DNA from: CAYPNF01 sp964411985
GTDB taxonomy: Bacteria > Verrucomicrobiota > Verrucomicrobiia > Limisphaerales > J093
Assembly: GCA_964411985.1 (NCBI GenBank)
Contig: CAYPNF010000038.1
Span: 1-64,000 of the forward strand
DNA length: 64,000 nucleotides
Direction of reading: 5' to 3'
Shown: one piece after another, positions 1 to 8,216 of the stretch
Numbering within the stretch: position 1 is the first letter of the stretch
Layout: each line of letters opens with the position of its first letter
Translations under genes and position numbers: made by a program
Notes under the pieces: model-generated
Database searches by the model: none
What the model was told of the DNA's origin: nothing
What the model saw: only the letters and a program-made list of their open reading frames with translations

Positions 1-2062
1 CGAGACTGTGGTGACCGTTACCGAGGACACCGTGGCTCCGCTACTGGTCAGCGCACGCGCCGACGGATCGTTCACCGCCGTGACGGTCACGTACAATGAG
101 CCCATGGGCGCAGCCGCCACCAACGCGGCGAATTACTCGATTAGCCCCGCTCTGGCTATCTCCGCGATCGAGGCATTGCCGATGGCAGGCAATCCGGGCT
201 TCTTCAACGCCGTCAAGTTGACAACAGCCAAGCAGGCTCTCCAGACGGAGTACACCCTCACCATCAACAACGTGAAGGATTACTCCGGCAACACCATCGT
301 CGCCAATACCAAGGCCACCTTCATGTCCGCCCAGGAGCTCAAAGGATTTGCGTTCTGGGAGCGCTGGAATGACGCCACTGGCGATTTGGGTGATCTGGCT
401 GCGTTCAGCACCGCTCTGGACGATACCGCCAACCCGGTCCGCGTACCCGATGCAGCGGGCACCGTGACCCAGTTCGACAGTCCTTGGGGTGCGGCCGACA
501 ATTACAACGCTCGCATCCGCACCTTCTTCACGCCGGCCAAGACCGGCAACTACGTGTTCTTCGTCGCCTCGGACGACGGTTCGTACCTCTTCCTGAGCAC
601 TGACGACTCCCCGGCGAACAAGAAACTGATTGCCAACGAAACCGGTTGGAGCAACGAGTATCAGTGGACTGTCGTTGGCTCTGGTGAGTTGGCCCCCAAG
701 CGCTCTGATCAGTTTGCCAATACTGAATGGCCGGATGGCAACACCATCACGCTGACGGCGGGTAAGAAATACTACATGGAAGCCCGGGTGAACGAAGGTA
801 CCGGCGGTGATGGTGTGGGCGCGACCTTTGTCATGGAAGGCGAGGCCGATCCTGCGAACAGCGCGGATGGCTCGTTCCTGAAAGGTAACCTCATCTCCTG
901 GTTCGAGACTGTCGATAACCTGTCCCCGAGCATTCTGACCCAACCGGTCGGAACTCTCACGCTCGCGCCGGCCGCATCCGCGAACATCTGGGTGCAAGCC
1001 TTTGGCAGCAAACTGACCTATCAGTGGCAGTTGAACGGCAAGAACATTGCCGGAGCCACTGCTACCAACTACACCATCGCCAGTGCCAGCCTTGACAACA
1101 TCGGGCAGTACCAGGTGATCGTGACCAACCCCAATGGGTCTGCCACCAGCGCTCTGTGCAAGGTGCTCGTTACCTCCTCCACGGCCTTCACCATTGAGGC
1201 TGAGGACCTGGATTATAACGGTGGCCAGACCAAGGCCGAAGCCAGTGTCATGCCTTACCTCGGTGGGGCCTACGCGAACCTGAGCGCCACGTTCGACGTC
1301 GACTACCACAACCTCGACAACCCGACGGATTCCAGAATCGGAGACACCGGTCTTTCTGACACGGTTCCCGGCCATCCGGTCTACCGCTACAAGGATAACT
1401 TCGGGAACGGCGACGTGCTCTCGAATACCAACGCTCCTCTCCACGGTCTCAGCATCGGTGAGAACATGGGCGGCCAATGGGGTTCCACCCGCGGTGGCGC
1501 CTGGACCGTCACCAGCAACTATAAGATTGGCTGGGTCGGCGGCGGTGATTGGGGCAATTACACCCGCACCTTCCCGACTACCGGCAACACCTACAAGGTG
1601 TTCGCTGCGCAGTCGTACGATGGTCGCGCCGACAATCAGCTGGATAGCACTATCGCTCTCGTCACTGCGGGCGTAGGCACGGCGACTCAAACCACACAGC
1701 CGATTGGCAAGTTTAATTGCCAGGGTTCCGCCGGCTGGAGCCAGAACAACCTGGTCGCGCTGACGGATGACGCTGGAGTGGCGAAGACCGTCACTCTGAG
1801 TGGCAAGCAAACCATTCGCTGGACCTACAACAGTGGTGATGCTGACTACCTCCTGTTCATTCCGGTGAGCGGTGGGGACGAGGCCAAGTTCAGCAGCATC
1901 AAGCTGGGCACGGACGGTAAGATCACCATCGAATGGACCGGCGGCGGCACGCTGCAAGCGGCACCCGCGGTGACGGGCCCTTGGCAGGATGTGACGGGTG
2001 CGACTAGCCCGTATGTCTTCACGCCAAGTGACGCCATGCTCTTCGGTCGTATCAAGAAGTAG
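1..2062 (+). CDS. Secreted PA14/Ig-like/CBM6-like multidomain protein, 5' end outside window
   Basis: The reading frame is open to the left edge (the codons before the GTG at 8 still read as an Ig-domain end, like the matching part of the 2404-5370 protein), so this is the C-terminal 680 or so residues of a larger exported protein. Counting from the GTG at 8: a bacterial Ig/SbsA-like domain (about 1-105), a PA14 domain (about 110-300, with the YVFFVASDDGSYLFLSTDD core), an Ig-like domain (about 305-393), a CBM6-like carbohydrate-binding module beginning FTIEAEDLDY (about 395-625), and a short tail with WTGGGTLQAAPAVTGPW. Such domains are typical of verrucomicrobial surface or secreted glycan-binding proteins; no catalytic domain is visible. 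From the Ig/SbsA domain onward it closely parallels the next gene, and the two share near-identical terminators, so they look like a tandem duplication. Exact ligand unknown. Confidence 0.9.
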   Translation, partial: ETVVTVTEDTVAPLLVSARADGSFTAVTVTYNEPMGAAATNAANYSISPALAISAIEALPMAGNPGFFNAVKLTTAKQALQTEYTLTINNVKDYSGNTIVANTKATFMSAQELKGFAFWERWNDATGDLGDLAAFSTALDDTANPVRVPDAAGTVTQFDSPWGAADNYNARIRTFFTPAKTGNYVFFVASDDGSYLFLSTDDSPANKKLIANETGWSNEYQWTVVGSGELAPKRSDQFANTEWPDGNTITLTAGKKYYMEARVNEGTGGDGVGATFVMEGEADPANSADGSFLKGNLISWFETVDNLSPSILTQPVGTLTLAPAASANIWVQAFGSKLTYQWQLNGKNIAGATATNYTIASASLDNIGQYQVIVTNPNGSATSALCKVLVTSSTAFTIEAEDLDYNGGQTKAEASVMPYLGGAYANLSATFDVDYHNLDNPTDSRIGDTGLSDTVPGHPVYRYKDNFGNGDVLSNTNAPLHGLSIGENMGGQWGSTRGGAWTVTSNYKIGWVGGGDWGNYTRTFPTTGNTYKVFAAQSYDGRADNQLDSTIALVTAGVGTATQTTQPIGKFNCQGSAGWSQNNLVALTDDAGVAKTVTLSGKQTIRWTYNSGDADYLLFIPVSGGDEAKFSSIKLGTDGKITIEWTGGGTLQAAPAVTGPWQDVTGATSPYVFTPSDAMLFGRIKK

Positions 2063-2084
2063 GCCCTCGAGGCTGAACGATTCA

Positions 2085-2119
2085 GGGGGTCGGACGCAAG
2101 TCCGGCCCCCTTTTCCTTT
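2085..2119 (+). terminator. Rho-independent terminator
   Basis: Stem GGGGGTCGGAC, loop GCAA, descending arm GTCCGGCCCCC with one G-T pair, then TTTTCCTTT. It sits 23 bases after the stop at 2062. The same terminator recurs almost base for base after the paralogue at 5370. Confidence 0.85.
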
Positions 2120-2139
2120 GTGGGGAGCGTATTCACGGC

Positions 2140-2279
2140 GGCGAAGCTTTTTGGTTGCACTCATGCGAGCGTCGGCATAATAGCAATTTTCTTCTTGCGT
2201 TTGCTGATTGGCGAAGCTTTTTGGCTGCACTCATGCGCGAGTCGGCATAATAGCAACTTTCTTGTTGCGTTTGCAGATC
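2140..2279 (+). repeat. Tandem pair of ~70-bp repeats (family C)
   Basis: Two near-identical units start with GGCGAAGCTTTTTGG at 2140 and 2210 (period 70). Each continues through TGCACTCATGCG, GTCGGCATAATAGCAA and a TTTCTT.TTGCGTTTGC stretch; the second copy can fold GCAAC/GTTGC. The head GGCGAAGCTT is shared with the other repeat loci (5600, 12376, 12526). The rest of the 2063-2403 gap holds the terminator and an unremarkable leader for the next gene; no small gene is supported. Confidence 0.8.
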
Positions 2280-2403
2280 CAGTTTCGCAAATATTAGCAA
2301 GTTCTACCTGCAATGCGCTCGATTGAGCAAACCGGGGAGTCTCTTTACCCGGACCTCATCGAGCGACAGGTGGGATGGTTACAAGCACAAAAACAAACTA
2401 ACT

Positions 2404-5370
2404 ATGCCAAAAACAACCCTAAGGGCTGTTTCCATAGCTGCTCTGGTGGCCGGTCTGGCCAGTTCCGCAGCTTGGGCACAGATCCCAGGCTTAAAAAACC
2501 AGGACGTGGGCACGACCACGCTCGCCGGTTCCACCACTTTCGCCGGTGGTAAATATACCATCGTCGGTGGCGGCGCCGACATCTGGGGCGCCGCCGACGC
2601 CTTCCACTTCGCCTATATCACCGTTACTGGTGACTTTGACTACGTCGTCAAGTGCGAGGATCTCCAAGGGCCGGACGGCTGGTCCAAGGCCGAACTGATG
2701 GCGCGTGAGGTCGGCGACGGCGCCGATCCGGACGGCGGCGACCGGTTCATCGCCAGCATGACCACCCGCTCCGCCGGTCAGAACGAAGTCGGCCTCCAGT
2801 GGCGCAGTGACGCCCGTGGCAGTGGCTGTGCTTGGCCGAACGACATCGGCATCGCGGCGCCCGTCGTGCGCCCAGCCTACCCGAACACTTGGCTGCGCCT
2901 CGAGCGCATCGGCGACAGTTTCTGGGGCTACAACAGCACCGATGGCGTCACTTGGTCCGTCTTGCGTGGTAGTCCGTACGTGATCGACGCGACGACCCTC
3001 AACGGCAACGAGGCGGCCCCGCGCACTGACGGACCGCTGGCGGCCAAGCTCGCCATCGGTATGGCCGTGACCGCGCACAACGACGGCGACGCCACGGGCG
3101 GCATCGCCGTGTTCAGCGGGTTCGCCAAAGTCACCCCGGTCCCCATCGCTATCACCACCCAACCCCCCGCCACCCTCAATGTGGCCGCGAACTCGACCCT
3201 GACCATCTCGGTCGTGGCAACGGGTGATCCGGTGCACTATCAGTGGTACAAGGGCGCTGACGCGATTCCCGGTGCGATCTCTGCGACGTACACGAAACCC
3301 CTGTGTCAGACCACCGACTCGGGCTCCTACACCGTGAAGTGCTACCAGTCCGGCAAAGAGGTGGTGAGCTCTGCCTGCGTTGCGACCGTGACGGTGGACG
3401 CCACCCCGCCCACACTCGTCTCGGTCAAACCAGTGGGCCAGACCGGCGTTCGGATTCAGTTCTCCGAGCCGGTGACCGCAGCGACCGCGGAAGCGGCGGG
3501 CAATTACACCCTCGCTCCGGCTACCGCCGTCACCGCAGCAGCGCTCTCGGCAGACGGGTTCAGCGTGAGCCTCACTACTGCAGCGCAGACGCTGAATACC
3601 AAGTACACCCTCACGGTGAAAGACGTGAAGGATACCGCCGGCAACACGATCGCCGCGGGGACCACCGCCACCTACACCTCCGTCTCGCTGCTCAAGGGCT
3701 TCGCCTTCTACGAGCGCTGGGATGATGCCTCTGGCGACATGGGCGACCTCACCGCCTTCTCCACGGCCATCGCCGACGGATCAGCCCGCCCGGCGGACGT
3801 TACTGCCGTCGTCAATCAGTTCGGCGGACCGTGGGGCGCGACCGACAACTACAACGGCCGTGTGCGCACTTACTTCACGCCTCCCTCGAATGGCAACTAC
3901 GTGTTCTTCGTCTCCGCAGACGACGGCGCGAACGTGTACTTGAGCACCGACGACAAGCCGGCCAACAAGAAACTCATCGCCAATGAAGCCGGATGGAGCA
4001 ACCAGTATCAGTGGACCGCTCCCGGCTCCGGCGCGGCCGAAAACAAACGCTCTGACCAGTGCCCTCTAACGGAGTGGGCAGACGGCGCCACCATCACCTT
4101 GAGTGCCTCCAAGACTTATTTCATGGAAGTGCTCTGGAACGAAGGCGGCGGCGGCGACGGCGCCGATGTCACCTTCATCAAGGAAGGTGATGCGGACCCG
4201 GCGAACAATACCGATGGTATGAAAATGAGGGGCGACGTCATCGCCTGGTACGAGTCAACGGACGTGCTCCCGCCTTCCGTTACGGCGCCGACGGGCATTA
4301 CCTCGCTCAACCTCGCCGCCGGCAGCACCGCCACGATGTCAGTAGTGGCCAGCCTCGCCACGGGATATCAATGGCAGCGCGACGGCGTGGACATCGCCGG
4401 AGCGACCACCGCCGACTACGTGATCACCAGCGCGAAGCCGAACGACATCGGCCAGTACTGGTGCCGGGTCAGCAACAAGAACGGTACCGTGCAGAGTCAG
4501 TCGTTCTTCGTGACCGTGACGGCGACCGGCGTCTTCGCGATCGAAGCGGAAGACTTCGACTACGACAGTGGCCAGACCAAGCCGGAAGCCAGTGTGATGC
4601 CTTACCTCGGTGGCGCGTACGCTGGGCTCAGCGCTGTCCTCGGCGTGGACTATCAGAACGACGACGATCCGGGCAACAGCATGGCCGGTGGCCTCCCGGT
4701 GTACCGCTCTGGCGGCACCTTGGGCAGCACCGCCGATGACCCGAACACGGGTGCCACGATGAGCAGTGAACAGCCTGGTGGCCAGAACTCGACCAACCGC
4801 TTGGAATGGACCACGACCGCCAACTACAAGTTGGGCTGGGTGGGCACCGGCAACTGGGGCAACTACACCCGTACGTTCCCGACCCCGGCGAAGAAGTACA
4901 ACGTCTTCGCGGCGAGCAGCGCAGACAACCACGCCGCCGGGCGCCTCGCTGGCAGCGTCGGCGAAGTCACGGCAGGAGTTGGCACGGCGACGCAGACGGT
5001 CAAGCAACTGGCCGCCTACAACGCCCCTGGCACCGGAGCGTGGAGCCGCAACAGCCTCGTCCCCATGCGTGAAGCCGATGGCAAGCTCACCGAGGTCGAA
5101 CTCGGCGGCAAGAAGACCATCCGCTGGAACTACAACGGTGGTGACGCGGAGTACCTGCTCTTCATCCCCGTCAGTGGCGGCGGTGATCAGCCCACAATCA
5201 ACAGCATCGTGAAGAATGTGGATGGCACCATCACGATCACGTGGACCGGCGGCGGGACCCTCGAGGCCGCAGAAGCGGTAACGGGACCTTGGACGGCCGT
5301 GGCGGGGGCAACGAGCCCGTACACGTTTACCCCGACTGCAGCCAAGCTCTTTGGCCGCATCAAGAAGTAG
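2404..5370 (+). CDS. Exported DUF1349-like/Ig/PA14/CBM6-like protein
   Basis: A 988-residue exported protein. The ATG at 2404 is chosen because it opens a clean signal peptide (MPKTTLRAVSIAALVAGLA, cleavage after AWA); the frame upstream has no exported character. Domains in order: a concanavalin-like DUF1349-type domain (about 30-255, with GDFDYVVKCEDLQ and AYPNTWLRLERIGDSFWGY), an Ig-like domain (about 260-345), an SbsA-type Ig domain (about 348-445), PA14 (about 447-640, YVFFVSADDGANVYLSTDD), a further Ig-like domain (about 645-725), a CBM6-like domain (about 728-925, FAIEAEDFDYDSG), and the tail WTGGGTLEAAEAVTGPW. Probably binds carbohydrate at the cell surface; no enzymatic motif seen. 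There is no Shine-Dalgarno before the start (leader ACAAACTAACT). Closely related to the left-edge protein from the SbsA domain on. Confidence 0.9.
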   Translation: MPKTTLRAVSIAALVAGLASSAAWAQIPGLKNQDVGTTTLAGSTTFAGGKYTIVGGGADIWGAADAFHFAYITVTGDFDYVVKCEDLQGPDGWSKAELMAREVGDGADPDGGDRFIASMTTRSAGQNEVGLQWRSDARGSGCAWPNDIGIAAPVVRPAYPNTWLRLERIGDSFWGYNSTDGVTWSVLRGSPYVIDATTLNGNEAAPRTDGPLAAKLAIGMAVTAHNDGDATGGIAVFSGFAKVTPVPIAITTQPPATLNVAANSTLTISVVATGDPVHYQWYKGADAIPGAISATYTKPLCQTTDSGSYTVKCYQSGKEVVSSACVATVTVDATPPTLVSVKPVGQTGVRIQFSEPVTAATAEAAGNYTLAPATAVTAAALSADGFSVSLTTAAQTLNTKYTLTVKDVKDTAGNTIAAGTTATYTSVSLLKGFAFYERWDDASGDMGDLTAFSTAIADGSARPADVTAVVNQFGGPWGATDNYNGRVRTYFTPPSNGNYVFFVSADDGANVYLSTDDKPANKKLIANEAGWSNQYQWTAPGSGAAENKRSDQCPLTEWADGATITLSASKTYFMEVLWNEGGGGDGADVTFIKEGDADPANNTDGMKMRGDVIAWYESTDVLPPSVTAPTGITSLNLAAGSTATMSVVASLATGYQWQRDGVDIAGATTADYVITSAKPNDIGQYWCRVSNKNGTVQSQSFFVTVTATGVFAIEAEDFDYDSGQTKPEASVMPYLGGAYAGLSAVLGVDYQNDDDPGNSMAGGLPVYRSGGTLGSTADDPNTGATMSSEQPGGQNSTNRLEWTTTANYKLGWVGTGNWGNYTRTFPTPAKKYNVFAASSADNHAAGRLAGSVGEVTAGVGTATQTVKQLAAYNAPGTGAWSRNSLVPMREADGKLTEVELGGKKTIRWNYNGGDAEYLLFIPVSGGGDQPTINSIVKNVDGTITITWTGGGTLEAAEAVTGPWTAVAGATSPYTFTPTAAKLFGRIKK

Positions 5371-5394
5371 GCCCTCGCGGCTGAACGATTCACG

Positions 5395-5433
5395 GGGGGT
5401 CGGGCGCAAGCCCGGCCCCCTTTTTCCTTTTTT
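5395..5433 (+). terminator. Rho-independent terminator
   Basis: GGGGGTCGGGC, loop GCAA, GCCCGGCCCCC, followed by TTTTTCCTTTTTT. Same architecture and loop as the terminator at 2085, supporting duplication of gene plus terminator. Confidence 0.88.
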
Positions 5434-5577
5434 GGGAGCGAAGCGAAGTACCGCTTCCGGGACCGTTGGGAAAGGCGGGAGGGTGTTAGAGAGGGGGAAA
5501 GCGAAGGTAGGGACATCGCGCTGCGATGTCCGGGGGTGCGGACGGCCCGGCGGTCCGTCCCTACCAAGACCTGGCGG
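5434..5577 (+). repeat. Chimeric palindromic repeat: part of family A joined to family B
   Basis: Positions 5434-5503 match the left and middle part of family A (GGGAGCGAAGCGAAGTACCG, then a GGGAAAGGCGG segment), but the right arm is missing and a complete family B unit follows at 5506-5565. In B the outer arms GGTAGGGAC and GTCCCTACC pair perfectly and enclose two hairpins, GACATCGC/GCGATGTC and GGACGG/CCGTCC. The unit ends with the shared flank AAGACCTGGCGG (5566-5577). A family-C-like head GGCGAAGCTTCTTG follows at 5601. The 5371-5685 gap therefore consists mainly of terminator and repeats; the last 100 bases are the leader of the next gene. Confidence 0.85.
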
Positions 5578-5685
5578 AATTCCATGGGGCGTTCCGATCT
5601 GGCGAAGCTTCTTGCCTGCACCCCCGCATCGCAAGCCGAACGGAGGGACGTTGACAGGCATGGCACCTGCAGGTAAGAGGTACCG

Positions 5686-7962
5686 GTGTTCAGCTTGGCG
5701 CGCTTATCTTGGATCGTCCGGCTCCTATTGGCCATGGGCGTTGCGGCGAGCTTGGCCCGGGGAGAAGTGCGGGCGGTTGCCGATTCGCTCGTCCCAACGC
5801 CTGATTCCACCCCTCCAGGGGAAGACCTGGCGATCCTCTACCCTTTCGAGGATGCTGTGTTCCCACCCGATATCGCCCCACCCACGTTTCGTTGGCGGCC
5901 GGGAGTCTCGGGCCATGATCGCTGGCGCATTAGCCTGACCCTTGAGGGAGTCGGGGATGCCATCACGTCGGTGGTGCACGAACCTCATTGGACTCCCGAC
6001 CCTCTGACTTGGGAATCCATCAAGCTCCGTTCCCGGGAAAAGCCGGCACTGGTCACCATTAGCGGCTTTGAGACCGGGTCTCCCGATCGGTCGGGGCCAA
6101 CCGTGTCTCGCTCCTTCTCCACTTCCGCCGATCCGGTGGAGGCCCCGATCTTCTATCGGGATGTCAACCTGCCTTTCGTCGAGGCGGTGAAGGATCCGTC
6201 GGCGATCCGATGGCGTTTTGGCCCGGTCTCCGGCACCAATCCGCCTCCCATCGTCTTGCAGAATCTTCCCGTCTGTGGCAATTGCCACTCTTTTTCCGCC
6301 AACGGAGCCACCCTCGGCATGGACGTCGACTATGCGAATAGCAAGGGGTCGTACTTGATCACTCGTACCGCCCGGGACATGGACCTGCAACAGCGGGACA
6401 TCATCACGTGGGATCAGTACAAGCGGGAGGATGGCGAATTGACTTTTGGGCTGCTCTCCCAAGTCTCCCCCGATGGCGAGTGGGTGGTGAGTACGGTCAA
6501 GGATAAATCGGTTTTTGTGCCGCGACCCGACCTCGCCTTTTCCCAGCTGTTTTTCCCCATCAAGGGCGTCTTGGCTCTGTATAACCGCTCTAAGCGGGAA
6601 TTCCAGCCCTTGCCTGGTGCTGATGACCCAGCCTATGTGCAGAGCAACCCCACTTGGAGCCCTGATGGGCGTTTTGTGGTTTTTGCCAGGGCGAAGGCCT
6701 ACAACTTGACCAACACCGTGGGGCAGGGGAAGGTACTCTTGACCCCGGAGGAATGCCGTGAGTTTACGCGCGATGGAAAGCCCTTCCGCTTCGATCTGTA
6801 TCGCATCCCCTTTAACGACGGCCAGGGTGGTATCCCTCAACCGCTTGCTGGTGCTTCCGGAGATGACCTCAGTCATTTCTTCCCCAAGTACTCTCCAGAC
6901 GGCCGCTGGATTGTGTTCTGCAAGGCCAAGAGCTACATGCTGCTCCAACCCGACAGCGAACTCTTCATCATCCCCGCCGAAGGGGGCCAGGCCCGCCGCC
7001 TTCGCTGCAATCTTTCACGGATGAACTCCTGGCACAGTTGGTCTCCTAACGGCCGTTGGCTGGTGTTTTCCTCGAAAGCCTTTTCCGACTACACCCAGCT
7101 CTTTCTCACCCACATCAACGACCGCGGAGAAAGTACTGCGCCGGTCTTGTTGGATCGGTTCACCACCACGAATCGCGCTGCCAACATCCCCGAGTTTGTG
7201 AACCTGCCGGTGGGCAGCATCGTGAAGATGGAAGGCCGGTTTCTGAACGATTTCTCTTTTGAGCGTGCCGGCAATGAGTTCTACCGTGCCGGCGATTCCG
7301 ACCAAGCCATCGCGAAATACCGGAAAGCGCTGGAACTGAACCCCAATAACGTGACGGCTCATCAGCGGCTTGGGTTCTTGCTGTATCACGTCAAGAAGCA
7401 GTTTAAGGAAGGGGTGGAGCACACTGCCGACGCGCTCCGACTGGATCCCAAGAACTGCTTTGCCCATGGCGATATGGGGGTGATCTTGTTGCACCAGAAT
7501 CGGCCAGACCAAGCTGTGCTCCATTTCCGTGCAGCCTTGGAGTCGCTGCCCCTGAGCAGTGAAGTACAGTACAGACCTCAAACCATCCGCTCCTTTCTGG
7601 GTAAGGCGTGTCTCCAGCTGAACCAGTATGCCGAGGCCTCGACGAACCTCACCGAGGCAGTCCGCTTGGACGCCACGAACCCAGAATCTCATTACCTTCT
7701 GGCCCTTTCACTGGCTTGCCGCGGAGATACCGAGGACGCCTCTCGACATTACGCCCAGGCGTTAGCGATTCGCCCTGAAATCGATACTTCCGTCCGTTTG
7801 CACGAAGTCATGGCGGAGAATTATGCCAAATCAGGGCACTTTGAGAGTGCTGTTCGTTCGGCTGAACAAGCGCTGCAGATAGCGCGCGCTACTGGCAAGA
7901 ACGACCTGGCCGCCAGAATCAGCACTCGGTTGATCGGCTACAGAGCCAGGTTGGTTCAGTGA
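5686..7962 (+). CDS. Secreted TolB-like propeller/TPR protein with CxxCH haem motif
   Basis: A 758-residue exported protein. It starts at GTG with AGGTAAGAGG just upstream, and the first 27 residues form a signal peptide (ending SLARGEVRA). A single CGNCH at residues 197-201 is a canonical c-type haem attachment motif. PD40/WD40-like propeller repeats follow, each with a SPDGxW or SPNGRW signature near residues 262, 325, 404 and 450. Residues 525-750 are tetratricopeptide repeats (for example AGNEFYRAGDSDQAIAKYRKA). The combination suggests a periplasmic scaffold or sensor that may bind haem; a lone CxxCH could also be fortuitous. It sits between PA14-type genes, separated from them by terminators or repeats, so it is probably transcribed alone. 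Similar proteins in this phylum are annotated only as TolB-like or TPR proteins; substrate unknown. Confidence 0.85.
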   Translation: MFSLARLSWIVRLLLAMGVAASLARGEVRAVADSLVPTPDSTPPGEDLAILYPFEDAVFPPDIAPPTFRWRPGVSGHDRWRISLTLEGVGDAITSVVHEPHWTPDPLTWESIKLRSREKPALVTISGFETGSPDRSGPTVSRSFSTSADPVEAPIFYRDVNLPFVEAVKDPSAIRWRFGPVSGTNPPPIVLQNLPVCGNCHSFSANGATLGMDVDYANSKGSYLITRTARDMDLQQRDIITWDQYKREDGELTFGLLSQVSPDGEWVVSTVKDKSVFVPRPDLAFSQLFFPIKGVLALYNRSKREFQPLPGADDPAYVQSNPTWSPDGRFVVFARAKAYNLTNTVGQGKVLLTPEECREFTRDGKPFRFDLYRIPFNDGQGGIPQPLAGASGDDLSHFFPKYSPDGRWIVFCKAKSYMLLQPDSELFIIPAEGGQARRLRCNLSRMNSWHSWSPNGRWLVFSSKAFSDYTQLFLTHINDRGESTAPVLLDRFTTTNRAANIPEFVNLPVGSIVKMEGRFLNDFSFERAGNEFYRAGDSDQAIAKYRKALELNPNNVTAHQRLGFLLYHVKKQFKEGVEHTADALRLDPKNCFAHGDMGVILLHQNRPDQAVLHFRAALESLPLSSEVQYRPQTIRSFLGKACLQLNQYAEASTNLTEAVRLDATNPESHYLLALSLACRGDTEDASRHYAQALAIRPEIDTSVRLHEVMAENYAKSGHFESAVRSAEQALQIARATGKNDLAARISTRLIGYRARLVQ

Positions 7963-8216
7963 CGAAGCTTCTCCTGATCAGGAACCTTATTCCTGCTTCC
8001 CTCCAGGCTCTTTTTGACGCCGTCGGCTGACCACATTTGTGTTGCCAAAAGGCCCCCAAATCCCTTAATAATTCCCTTAATACAGCATGAATCGCCGCAC
8101 CAATACCCCTGTGGCTGCCTGCCTTCGTCGAAACCCAATGTTTGCCGGAGGTATGAGGGTAGTCTTCGGGTGAATGACGGCGATGTGCGTAACAACCTAA
8201 CTAACAAGCATATACT

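Noticed and set aside
41..2230. Open frame of 729 codons on the minus strand opposite the left-edge gene
   Set aside because: Same reason: an antisense shadow of a PA14/CBM6-like gene, extending through the terminator and repeats.
5506..5565. tRNA-like gene because the family B repeat folds as a three-way junction
   Set aside because: There is no T-loop GGTTC-type sequence, no anticodon arm of normal size and no CCA end; the 60-bp unit recurs as a repeat.
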